Positions 16,601-25,359 of a stretch of 64,000 nucleotides of DNA are shown piece after piece. A program made the translations under genes and the position numbers. The DNA comes from Polyangia bacterium (GTDB lineage Bacteria > Myxococcota_A > Polyangia > Nannocystales > Nannocystaceae), in NCBI GenBank assembly GCA_030424595.1, contig JAUHWG010000001.1, positions 248,001-312,000 on the forward strand. The letters run 5' to 3'. The notes beneath the pieces are model-generated. The model was not told where the DNA came from and ran no database searches. It saw nothing but the letters and a program-made list of their open reading frames with translations. Each line of letters starts with the position of its first letter. Position 1 is the stretch's first letter.

Positions 16601-17803
16601 GTGCCACGGACGCTCACAGCGGCCCTCGCGACCTCGCTCGCTCTTGGCGCGCCTCTCCTCCTGGGCGCAGCACCGGTGCTGCTGGTCGCCTCCGTCGGCA
16701 ACGCGGCCCCCGACTCGCTGAGCACCCCGCCGCTGCCCGAGGGTCACGGCGACGCAGCACCGCGCGCCGCCGGCACGCCGACTACGCTCTTCGTCAACTT
16801 TGACGGCGCGGTCCTCCGCAGCGGCTGTGGCAATGACGCGCGGCGCGACTGCTCGACCCTCGGACACCTCTTCGACGGCTACGTCGGGCCCTTCGCCGGT
16901 AACTCGACCCAGATCCTCTCGATCCTCCAGTCTGTCCGCAAGGACCTCGAGGACTTCGGCGTCACCGTCGTGACCAAGCGGCCCGCCGACGATCGCGACT
17001 ACACGATGATCCTCTACGGAGATCTCGGCGATCAGAGCTTCGCCGGGATCGCCCCCTATATCGACTGCGGCGATCTCTGGCCGAGCGACACCGCCTTCGC
17101 CAACTCCTACAGCGGGTCCAACACCGGCTCGACCGTGATCCTCCAGGAGGCCGCGCACACCTGGGGGCTCGAGCATGTCAACGCCCCGCTCGACAACATG
17201 AACCCCTTCAAGACCCCCGGCTCGCAGTCGTTCACGGACACCTGCGAGAAGATCGTCGCCAGCACCGAGCTCGACGAGACCGGCGGGGTCTGCAACCAAG
17301 TCCACACCCTCTTCTGCGACACGGGCGAGCAGAACAGCTGGCAGGAGATGCGCCATATCTTCGGGCCGCCGGTCGCCGACGTCACGGCGCCGACCCTCAC
17401 GATCACGAGCCCCGAGGACGGCTCCACACATGTCCTCCCGGTCACCTTGCCCCTGAGCGGCGAGATCGACGACGACCGCCACATCCAGCTCTACGACATC
17501 GCGATCTCTCAGGACGGTGAGACCCTCCTCGAGGTCCTGGACGGGACCCTCGCGCAGAGCATGCGCAACCCGCCGGCGGGTGAGTACAACCTCTCGATCC
17601 GCGTCGCCGACGAGGCCGGCAACGCGACCCGAGAAGAGGTGAGCTTCACGATCCTGCCCGAGGGCAGCGTCCTCCCCGAGGAGGAGGACGAGGACGCGAC
17701 CTCCGCGGAGGGCTGTCGCCTCGGCGGCCCGACACCGCGGGCTCCGACCGGCCTGCTCATGCTCTCGCTGCTGCTGGCTCGGCGCGCCCGAGGGCGCGCC
17801 TGA
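16601..17803 (+). CDS. Exported metzincin-like protein with MYXO-CTERM-like tail
   Basis: A 400-residue secreted protein with an N-terminal signal peptide (residues 1-35). The central domain contains LQEAAHTWGLEH, which matches the metzincin zinc motif HExxHxxGxxH except that the first His is Gln, so it may not be a working protease. Cysteine pairs (SGCGNDARRDC, PYIDCGD, TDTCEK, GGVCNQVHTLFCD) suggest disulfides. An Ig-like domain follows (ITSPEDGSTHVLPV ... ADEAGN). The C-terminus has an acidic stretch, a single Cys (EGCRLGG), a short hydrophobic helix and an Arg cluster (ARRARGRA), the layout of MYXO-CTERM sorting signals used for surface anchoring. GTG start supported by the TACCCT box 6 nt upstream. 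Confidence 0.72.
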   Translation: MPRTLTAALATSLALGAPLLLGAAPVLLVASVGNAAPDSLSTPPLPEGHGDAAPRAAGTPTTLFVNFDGAVLRSGCGNDARRDCSTLGHLFDGYVGPFAGNSTQILSILQSVRKDLEDFGVTVVTKRPADDRDYTMILYGDLGDQSFAGIAPYIDCGDLWPSDTAFANSYSGSNTGSTVILQEAAHTWGLEHVNAPLDNMNPFKTPGSQSFTDTCEKIVASTELDETGGVCNQVHTLFCDTGEQNSWQEMRHIFGPPVADVTAPTLTITSPEDGSTHVLPVTLPLSGEIDDDRHIQLYDIAISQDGETLLEVLDGTLAQSMRNPPAGEYNLSIRVADEAGNATREEVSFTILPEGSVLPEEEDEDATSAEGCRLGGPTPRAPTGLLMLSLLLARRARGRA

Positions 17804-18055
17804 GACCGCGAGCGAGCTCCGCCCAGGAGCAAGGGCCTCCAGACGAAGATCGGCTCCTTCCGCGACGGAGGTGCTGATCGCCCCCCGGGGCCTCCGCCCG
17901 GCCCGCTCCGCGACAGGGCCGAATCGGCAGCTCCGACCGGCGAAGCGGACCCGGACCTGCACGGGAAGCGCGAGAACGCGCGCGCGTCGCACCCAAGTCC
18001 CGCTTGGACGCCGACCGCTAGCGCGCTGCGGGTCATCGCGCTACACCACGGACCT

Positions 18056-18784
18056 ATGCTCCCGCGCGCCCTTCTCCTGCTCCCCGCCGCCGCCCTCCTC
18101 CTCGCGGCCTGCCCCCAGCGAGTCGAGGAGTCCAAGGCCGAGAAGCCCAAGGCCGAGCTCACCGCCGAGGACCCCCGCGTGGTCGCGGACACCTCCGATC
18201 TCTACCCCGCCAAGCCGGACGACGCGCCGAAGAAGACCGGGCTCGGCTCGGGCGTCCCCGACGAGACCAACGGCGAGTGCCGCCTCTACGCGCCCAAGCT
18301 GCCGTCGCCCGAGTGCTGCCCCCAGGACCTGGGCCTCAACGCTCGCCAGGCCACGGCCGCCTGCGGCCACACACTCTATCTCGGCGAGTCGCACCAGATG
18401 ACCTGCGGCTACTTCTTCGCCACCGAAGAGACCACTGACCAGCCGAAGTGGCTCCGCCTCTCCCCCACCCTCGAGGGAGAGATCGACGCGGCCGTCAAAG
18501 CCCACGACGAGCGGATCTCGATCCGCGTCGCGATGGACCCTGACTTCCACTCCGAGCCCGTCCCCGGGGTTGAGGGCGCCTTCTGGAGCCGCCACGACAA
18601 CCTCCACTGGGCCTTCCTCCCCGGCTGGGCGAAGCCGAGACAGCTCACCTGGCGCGACGACTCCTGCAGTGACGAGGGGATCAAAGAGGTCATGCGCGCC
18701 CTGATCGCAGCGCCCGAGCCCCCCGCCGGTGCCCCCCGCTCGAGCCTCATCCCCGGTGAGCCGGCAGCAGAGGCCGCAGGCTAG
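18056..18784 (+). CDS. Predicted lipoprotein, function unknown
   Basis: A 242-residue protein with a lipoprotein signal peptide (LLLAAC, lipid-attached Cys19) followed by a Lys/Glu-rich linker. The mature part has several Cys residues (ECRLYAPKLPSPECC, ACGHTLY, MTCGYFF, DDSCSDEG) that probably form disulfides. No family was recognised. A TACACC box lies 8 nt before the ATG. The 252-bp gap before it (17804-18055) shows no other feature. Confidence 0.72.
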   Translation: MLPRALLLLPAAALLLAACPQRVEESKAEKPKAELTAEDPRVVADTSDLYPAKPDDAPKKTGLGSGVPDETNGECRLYAPKLPSPECCPQDLGLNARQATAACGHTLYLGESHQMTCGYFFATEETTDQPKWLRLSPTLEGEIDAAVKAHDERISIRVAMDPDFHSEPVPGVEGAFWSRHDNLHWAFLPGWAKPRQLTWRDDSCSDEGIKEVMRALIAAPEPPAGAPRSSLIPGEPAAEAAG

Positions 18785-18901
18785 CGTAGCGGCCTGTTGC
18801 CGCCTGTTGCCGCGAGCGGCCTGTGCTCTCTCGCTGTGAGCCGAGCGCTCGCGACCCTGCTCCGGGTGCCGAGCGCGGCAAAAAAAGTCGGTCACACCCG
18901 C

Positions 18902-18932
18902 TTGACCCTCCCGCGACGTGAGGCTCTAGGGT
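18902..18932 (+). promoter_or_regulatory. MerR-type promoter and operator of the TipA-like regulator
   Basis: TTGACC (18902-18907) and TAGGGT (18927-18932) are separated by 19 bp, the long spacing that MerR-family activators correct by twisting DNA. A dyad is centred in the spacer: ACCCT at 18905-18909 mirrors AGGGT at 18928-18932, with inner GC/GC and C/G pairs. The -10 ends 6 nt before the GTG at 18939, so the transcript should be leaderless. Self-activation by the regulator is inferred. Confidence 0.72.
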
Positions 18933-18938
18933 TCTCGG

Positions 18939-19736
18939 GTGGCACACGAACTCTACCGCGTCGGAGAGGTCGCGCGGCTCGCCCGCGTGACCGTCCGAAC
19001 ACTGCACCACTACGACGCTATCGGCCTGCTGACGCCCTCTGAGCGCTCGCCTCGCGGCTATCGCCTCTACTCCGAGGACGACCTGCTGAGGCTCCAGCAG
19101 GTCCATATCAGCCGCGCGCTCGGGCTCTCCCTCGAGGCCATCCGCGCGATGCTCGACGATCCCGACTTCGACCGACGAGCCGCGCTCGAGCGCCAGCGCG
19201 CCGAGATCGAGGCGACGATCGAGCGCTCCCGCACCATGCTCGCGGCGATCGACGCCGCCCTCGCCCGCATCCAACGACCAACCCGACCGACACGACCAGG
19301 AGAGACCACGATGTCCGAAACGCAGACCGACCCGAGCACGCTCTTCGACGGGTTCGACCCCGCCGAGCACGACGACGAGGCACGCGAACGCTGGGGCGAT
19401 ACCGAGGCCTTCCGCGAGTCGAAGCGGCGAATGGGCAAACTCTCGCCCGCAGACATGGCCGCGCTCAAGGCCGAGGCCGAGGCCATCGAGGCGGGCTTCG
19501 CCGAAGCGCTCCAGGCGGGCCACGCCAGCGACTCAGCCCAGGCCGTCGAGCTCGCCGAGGCCCACCGGCGGCACATCGACCGTTGGTTCTACCCCTGCTC
19601 TCCAGCGATGCACCGCTCGCTCGGGGCGATGTACACCGCCGATGCTCGCTTCACCGCGCACTACGAGAAGCGGGCGGAGAACCTCGCCGCCTACGTCGCC
19701 GAGGCGATCGAGGCGAACTCGGCAGGCCGGGGCTAG
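18939..19736 (+). CDS. TipA-type MerR transcription regulator with drug-binding domain
   Basis: The N-terminal MerR winged helix (residues ~6-75: VGEVARLARVTVRTLHHYDAIGLL, then SPRGYRLYSEDDL) binds DNA. A dimerising coiled coil spans ~76-112, followed by a Pro/Thr linker. Residues 125-265 form a TipAS domain, recognised by ERWGDTEAFRESKRR and RRHIDRWFYPCSPAMHRSLG. Cys220 in FYPCS lines up with the cysteine that bonds thiopeptides in Streptomyces TipA. The protein probably senses thiopeptide-like or other multi-ring compounds and activates its own promoter. No resistance pump or other target gene is adjacent; the next gene is convergent, 17 bp away. Confidence 0.9.
   Translation: MAHELYRVGEVARLARVTVRTLHHYDAIGLLTPSERSPRGYRLYSEDDLLRLQQVHISRALGLSLEAIRAMLDDPDFDRRAALERQRAEIEATIERSRTMLAAIDAALARIQRPTRPTRPGETTMSETQTDPSTLFDGFDPAEHDDEARERWGDTEAFRESKRRMGKLSPADMAALKAEAEAIEAGFAEALQAGHASDSAQAVELAEAHRRHIDRWFYPCSPAMHRSLGAMYTADARFTAHYEKRAENLAAYVAEAIEANSAGRG
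19298..19313 (+). promoter_or_regulatory. Internal ribosome binding site and start for a TipAS-like short form
   Basis: AGGAGAG (19298-19304), 6 nt, then an in-frame ATG at 19311 (Met125). Translation from here gives 141 residues, just the ligand-binding domain. Streptomyces TipA makes such a short form (about 144 residues) from an internal start. Confidence 0.7.
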
Positions 19737-19753
19737 AAGCTCCGCCGGGCCGC

Positions 19754-21415
19754 CTAGTCGTCAAGGTCGTCGAACTCGTCGCCCTCGTCGCCCGCATCAT
19801 CGGATTCGTCCGAGTCCTCCTCCTCCTCGATCTCCTCGTCATCATCCCCCGGGAGCTCCCTGCGGTAGTCGACAAGCTCGTCGTCCCCGCGACGAACCCG
19901 GACCACGGTCCCCGGCGCTTCGGCGTATTCGTGGGCCGAGGTCCAACCCTTGGGCACCTCCGGCGAGGTCAACGAGAAGACATAGGCGGCGTCGCGCGGG
20001 GCCAGGTTGATGCAGCCGTGGCTCCGCCGACGGCCGAGCCCCCGATGCCAGTAGGTCGCGTGGAAGGCGATCCGGCGGAAGAAGTACTGCACCCAAGGGA
20101 CCGCCTCGACATAGTAGGAGTCGGGGTCGTCCGGCTTGTTCTCCATCTTCCCGAGGGCGAGCTTGTTGCGGATGCGAAAGATCCCGCGGGGGGTCGGGTG
20201 CTTGCCGGTGCCTGAGGAGACCAGCGTCACGAAGAGCGTGTCCTGACCACGACGGACCCCGAGCGTCTGCTGCCTGATGTCGACGTCGAGCCAGAGCTCG
20301 TCGTCAGCGATGTCGTCGAGCTCCGGCCCGGGATCCCAAAAGCGGAGCTGCTTCGCCTCCGCGTAGGCGTCGGCGCCGTCCAGGCCGGCGCCGGGGATCC
20401 TGTACCAGAGCACGCCCGATCCAGAGATCGGCGTCGGGTCGAGCTCAAGACGCTCGTGGTAGTCGATCGAGCCGACCTCCCGGCTGCGCTTGCGGTAGCT
20501 CGGCACGTCCCGCAAGAGCGCAGGGATCGACACCGACCAAGCCGCCGCCAAGCCCTCGCTCGCGGGCTCCTCGACCATGTCGCGGCCGAAGAGGTCGCTC
20601 GGCTTTTGCAGCTTCAGGTTGCGCCCGGGGACCGCCCTCCCCTCCTCGTCGACGAAGACATGACCGACGCTCGGACGCCAGATCCGCTCGACAAAAGCAT
20701 ACTGCCGGTTCGCGACCAGACCATCGCTCGTCGGCCGCCCCTGCCGGAGCTGGCGGTAGGAGCGGTAGCGAGGGATCTCGGCGTCGAGGTTGCCCTTTCG
20801 ATCCTGCCTGGGCTTAGCGTAGATGAAGGGGACGATCGCCCCCTCCGCCAGCACCGGAATCGTGACCGGCGACTCGTCACTCGCCTCGGCGTGCTTGAGA
20901 CAGACGTAGCCGCCCAGCTCCACCGCCGCCCAGCGGCTCTCCTCGCAGCCTTCGCCCTCGACCTCAGGCCCGACGGCGAAGGGAGTGTCGGGATCGATCC
21001 GCCCGCGGATATCGCTCCCCCAAGCCGGCTCCGCGTAGACCATCGTCGTCCGCGGCGAGATGAAGTCCCCGAGGCCGGGGGCAGGCTCGGGCGGAGCGGG
21101 GTCCAGGGCAGGGTCCAGGGCAGGGTCCAGGGCAGGGTCAGGACCATCGGCCGCAGCGGGCCTCTCTGCATCGGCGTGATGGCCGGCCGCGCTCGCCACG
21201 TCCTTCGGCGCCGGCGAACCTCCCGCAGGATCCGCGGGGCGCTCGGATCCAGGGGTCGAAGGCCTGCCTCGCTCCTCAGCCACAGCGACGACGCCCCGCC
21301 TAGATGGCGGCTCCTCCGTCCCCTCACCTCGGTCGCAGGAGCTCGCCGCCAGGGCTGAGACCAACGCCACGAGCACTCGTCGCTGCGAACCTGCCATCCT
21401 CGAGATCCATCGCAT
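19754..21415 (-). CDS. L,D-transpeptidase (YkuD domain) lipoprotein-like
   Basis: A periplasmic enzyme that crosslinks peptidoglycan, or attaches proteins to it, through a catalytic cysteine. The YkuD domain lies in the C-terminal third: it starts near DELWLDVDIRQQTLGV, has GTGKHPTPRGIFRI, and ends with the active site FHATYWH...SHGCINL, His452 and Cys468 in the 553-residue numbering. The N-terminus has a signal peptide with a possible lipobox (LAASSC, Cys27). Start may be ATG 21415 or ATG 21397; the second gives a shorter, cleaner signal. A Pro/Ala/Asp linker contains four PALD repeats from a 12-bp tandem DNA repeat near 21103-21145. The last ~45 residues are almost entirely Asp/Glu, which is unusual for this family. 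Confidence 0.88.
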   Translation of the reverse strand: MRWISRMAGSQRRVLVALVSALAASSCDRGEGTEEPPSRRGVVAVAEERGRPSTPGSERPADPAGGSPAPKDVASAAGHHADAERPAAADGPDPALDPALDPALDPAPPEPAPGLGDFISPRTTMVYAEPAWGSDIRGRIDPDTPFAVGPEVEGEGCEESRWAAVELGGYVCLKHAEASDESPVTIPVLAEGAIVPFIYAKPRQDRKGNLDAEIPRYRSYRQLRQGRPTSDGLVANRQYAFVERIWRPSVGHVFVDEEGRAVPGRNLKLQKPSDLFGRDMVEEPASEGLAAAWSVSIPALLRDVPSYRKRSREVGSIDYHERLELDPTPISGSGVLWYRIPGAGLDGADAYAEAKQLRFWDPGPELDDIADDELWLDVDIRQQTLGVRRGQDTLFVTLVSSGTGKHPTPRGIFRIRNKLALGKMENKPDDPDSYYVEAVPWVQYFFRRIAFHATYWHRGLGRRRSHGCINLAPRDAAYVFSLTSPEVPKGWTSAHEYAEAPGTVVRVRRGDDELVDYRRELPGDDDEEIEEEEDSDESDDAGDEGDEFDDLDD

Positions 21416-21484
21416 TAGTCGGCCAAAAACGCGAAAAGACGGCCGACGCCAGCTCGCCGCAAGCCTATGCCATACTCCCCCGCG

Positions 21485-22315
<831 letters not shown>

Positions 22316-22411
22316 GCGGGTGAGGCCTCAGGGCAGGCCTCCGTCCGAGAGGCTCCGACGCGCCTCGAAGGCCGACGCGGTATCCTAGCCCTAAGGCCAG
22401 GTCCTAGAGAA

Positions 22412-22460
22412 CCAGCCCAGCCCAGCCCAGCCCAGCCCAGCCCAGCCCAGCCCAGCCCAG
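22412..22460 (+). repeat. Pentanucleotide (CCCAG)n array in 5' leader
   Basis: About ten head-to-tail copies of CCCAG (first copy one base short), ending 10 bp before the ATG at 22471. A TATCCT box at 22381-22386 would place the array inside the transcribed leader. The reading frame of the downstream gene stays open through the array but has no start codon there; a TAG at 22405 closes it upstream. Confidence 0.95.
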
Positions 22461-22470
22461 CCCCACGATC

Positions 22471-23685
22471 ATGTTCCTCGACTTCTTCTACAACCTCCGG
22501 TCGCACGGCCTGAAGGTGACCACCCACAACTGGTTGGCGCTGATGGAGGCGCTCGCCAAGGGGTTGCACGAGGAGAGCCTCAGCGGCTTCTACCAGATCG
22601 CCCGCTGCATCCTGATCACCAACGAGGCTCACTTCGACGAGTTCGACCGGGCCTTCGCCGAGAGCTTCCGCGGGGTCAAGGACGACCGCGCGGCGATCCT
22701 CGACGACCTCGAGGAGTGGCTCGCCAACCCGAAGCGGCTCCTCCACCTCGACCCCGAGCTGGCGGCCGCGCTCAAGAGCCTCGACATCGACGAGCTCCGC
22801 CGCCAATTCCAAGAGCGCTTGGCCCAGCAAAAGGAGCGCCATGACGGCGGCAACCGCTGGATCGGCTCCGGTGGCACGAGCCCCTTCGGCACCGGCGGCC
22901 ACCACCCCTCAGGGGTCCGGCTCGGCGGCGGAGGGGGGCGCTCCGCCCTCGCCGTCGCCGACGCCCGGCGATTCCGGGAGCTGCGCCGCGACCTCGTCCT
23001 CGACACCCGCCAGATCGCCGCCGCGCTCCGACGCCTGCGCAAGCTGACCCGCGATGAGGGCGACCCCGAGCTCGACATCGACAGCACGATCCGGGCGACC
23101 GCGAGAAACTGCGGCGACCTCGAGATCGTGATGCAGCCGCCGCGCAAGAACGCGGTCCGCCTCCTCCTCCTCCTGGACGTCGGCGGGTCGATGGATCCCC
23201 ACGCGGAGCTGGTCTCGCGCCTCTTCTCCGCGGCTCACCAGGCCGGAAACTTTCGCGAGCTGCGCTCCTACTACTTCCATAATTGCGTCTACGGCAGCGT
23301 CTACGAGGACGCCCGCTTCAACAACGCCGTCCGCACCCAAGAGCTGCTGACGACGCTCGACCCGAGCTGGTTCCTCGTCATCGTCGGCGACGCCTACATG
23401 CACCCGGGCGAGCTGATGATGTCGGGCGGCGACTGGTGGATGGACGGCCGCGGCCCCACCGGCATGACCTGGCTCGCCCGCCTCGCCAGCCGCTTCCCTC
23501 GCTCCGCCTGGATCAACCCCGAGCCGAAGAAGCTCTGGACCACCGGGACGATCGCCGAGATCGCCGAGGTCTACCCGATGTTCAACCTGACCCTAGAGGG
23601 GCTCGACGCGATGGTCCGACACCTGCGTCGACCGCCGAGCCCCGCCCGCGCAGCGCAGGTCGCCCGCCTCGCCCAGACCGGCTGA
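22471..23685 (+). CDS. VWA domain protein of CoxE type
   Basis: A 404-residue cytoplasmic protein. The N-terminal half (FYNLRSHGLKVTTHNWLALMEAL ...) is typical of the CoxE-like VWA family. A Gly-rich linker (residues ~130-160) follows. The C-terminal VWA domain starts at NAVRLLLLLDVGGSMDPH, with the metal-site motif DVGGS in place of the classical DxSxS. It is the expected partner of the MoxR ATPase just upstream; together they may activate or insert metal into an enzyme not encoded here. No Shine-Dalgarno is visible because the CCCAG array occupies that region, so translation initiation is unusual. Confidence 0.88.
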   Translation: MFLDFFYNLRSHGLKVTTHNWLALMEALAKGLHEESLSGFYQIARCILITNEAHFDEFDRAFAESFRGVKDDRAAILDDLEEWLANPKRLLHLDPELAAALKSLDIDELRRQFQERLAQQKERHDGGNRWIGSGGTSPFGTGGHHPSGVRLGGGGGRSALAVADARRFRELRRDLVLDTRQIAAALRRLRKLTRDEGDPELDIDSTIRATARNCGDLEIVMQPPRKNAVRLLLLLDVGGSMDPHAELVSRLFSAAHQAGNFRELRSYYFHNCVYGSVYEDARFNNAVRTQELLTTLDPSWFLVIVGDAYMHPGELMMSGGDWWMDGRGPTGMTWLARLASRFPRSAWINPEPKKLWTTGTIAEIAEVYPMFNLTLEGLDAMVRHLRRPPSPARAAQVARLAQTG

Positions 23686-23794
23686 GGAAGGCTGAAGACC
23701 GCTGAGCAGGTCAACAAGTCTGCGTGTCAACGAGCGTCCTCGATGAGCGTCTCACCGGTCGACTGGCGTCCGCCGGTCGACGAGCGTTCGCGTC

Positions 23795-25198
23795 CTAGTC
23801 GCTCCCGAGGGTCTGGACCTGGGCGATGTACCAGTCGCCCCACTCCATCCGCATCTGCATCACGAGGCCGCTGCGGCGCGACGGGGTCTTGAGGGTGATC
23901 ACCGCCTGCGGCGCGTACACCCCGGGGATCACGTCGACCTTTGTGATCTCGACCGGCTCCTCGCCGAGGGTGCTGCTGAGCGCGGCGAAGGCGAAGGTAC
24001 GCGCGGCGTCGAGGGTCCGAAGCCGGTTGATCGCGGTCTCGATCGCCTCCTCGGGATCCTGCTCGCCGTGGTAGCGGGCGCTCATGTAGGTCTTGCCGAG
24101 CTCAAAGAAGAAGGAGATCACCAGCTCGCTGCCCACCGTATCGCCGACGCCGAGCGACTCACGAAACTCGGGCGTCCCGGTGCGGAGGACCATCTCGCGA
24201 AAGTTCTCCATCTGCTGGGTCTCTCGACCTTCGCCGAGCTCCGCGACCAGGTCCTCTAGGGCCGCGAAGAAGAAGCCGACGGCCTCGCTCCCGCGACCGG
24301 CGACCTGGGCCGTGATCGCGTCCATCGTCTGCGACCGGATCCCCCGGGCGTAGGTCGGCGAGAGCATCCGCCTCGCCTGATCCAGGTGACCGGCGTAGAC
24401 CGCGTCGACAAACTTGGTCGCCCGGACGGTCGCCCGCGCCTCCTGCTGGCTCGCGAGCTCGAGCTGAGGGCGCTCCAGGAGCATGCGCGTCGCCTCGTCG
24501 ATCGGGATCGCGTAGCCGCCGACTCGATGGCGCCAGGTCCAGGTGACGACCCCCACCGCCCGACCGAAGCGATCGAGCACCGGACCGCCGCTTTGACCCT
24601 CGCGGACATCGTTGCTCAGGCCGACGAAGGCGCCGTCGCCCAGCGCCGGGTTGAAGACCTGGAGATCGTTGACGCTCCCGGTGTGGGCGATGAAGGTCTC
24701 CTCGGCGTCCTTTGCGTCCTGTGCGCGGGCCAAGAGCAGGACCCGGTCCGCCGCCTTCAGGTAGGTCTCGACCGGATCCGCGCTGTCCGTACCGAGCGAG
24801 AGCGACGGCAGCGGGCCCCCTGCGTCGACGTGGAGGAGCGCCAGATCGCGCTGCGGATCGATGTAGACGACCTTCACCGCGCTGTAGGAGCGCGGCGGGT
24901 TGAGCCCGGGAAAGGTGACCGACTCGACGTGAGAGCTGTCCTCGATCACGTGCCGGCTGGTGATCAGGTATCCGGCCGGATCGACGACAAACGCGAGCCC
25001 GCGGCTCATGTCCGTGGTCACCACCGCGACCGAGGCCGCGCCCTCGCGGGCGACCTCGTTCGGATCGAGCTCACGATGGGTCGAGCCCTCGACGAGGGCG
25101 ATCCCGCCGATATCGGTGCTCTTGCTCGCACACGCTCCGGTCCAACAGAGCCCCACGAGGCCCAGCAGCGCGCCCCATCGTAGCGATCCTCGACTCAC
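23795..25198 (-). CDS. Trypsin-like serine protease, probable lipoprotein
   Basis: A 467-residue exported protein. The signal peptide ends in a weak lipobox (TGAC, Cys23). A trypsin/DegP-like domain spans about 50-240 and has a complete triad: His83 (ITSRHVIED), Asp118 (DPQRDLALL) and Ser203 (REGQSGGPV). No PDZ domain is evident. The C-terminal half (250-467) is an unrecognised domain rich in helices, then beta strands, perhaps a substrate-binding or NTF2-like module. GTG start at 25198 has TAGCCT 7 nt upstream. The gap downstream (23686-23794) contains short repeats of ACGAGCGT and CCGGTCGAC. Confidence 0.82.
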   Translation of the reverse strand: MSRGSLRWGALLGLVGLCWTGACASKSTDIGGIALVEGSTHRELDPNEVAREGAASVAVVTTDMSRGLAFVVDPAGYLITSRHVIEDSSHVESVTFPGLNPPRSYSAVKVVYIDPQRDLALLHVDAGGPLPSLSLGTDSADPVETYLKAADRVLLLARAQDAKDAEETFIAHTGSVNDLQVFNPALGDGAFVGLSNDVREGQSGGPVLDRFGRAVGVVTWTWRHRVGGYAIPIDEATRMLLERPQLELASQQEARATVRATKFVDAVYAGHLDQARRMLSPTYARGIRSQTMDAITAQVAGRGSEAVGFFFAALEDLVAELGEGRETQQMENFREMVLRTGTPEFRESLGVGDTVGSELVISFFFELGKTYMSARYHGEQDPEEAIETAINRLRTLDAARTFAFAALSSTLGEEPVEITKVDVIPGVYAPQAVITLKTPSRRSGLVMQMRMEWGDWYIAQVQTLGSD

Positions 25199-25205
25199 CC
25201 CCTCC

Positions 25206-25211
25206 AGGCTA
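25206..25211 (-). promoter_or_regulatory. Predicted -10 box of protease gene
   Basis: TAGCCT on the minus strand, 7 nt before GTG 25198. The intervening GGAGGGG could also act as a ribosome site if transcription starts further upstream. Confidence 0.45.
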
Positions 25212-25345
25212 CGGCACAGTCCGAGGTCGCGCCATCGACAACCCTGCAGCGAGCGCGGAACACGGAATAGAGCCGCTCTCGGGCGGCTATCGCCCGTGAG
25301 TTCTTCGTCCCCCCGGCGGCGAATCTTTTGGTGCTCACGTACGTA

Positions 25346-25351
25346 TATGCT
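25346..25351 (+). promoter_or_regulatory. Predicted -10 box of ABC transporter operon
   Basis: TATGCT, 8 nt before the ATG at 25360, inside the A/T-rich ACGTACGTATATGCT stretch. Confidence 0.55.
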
Positions 25352-25359
25352 CGGCAGCC

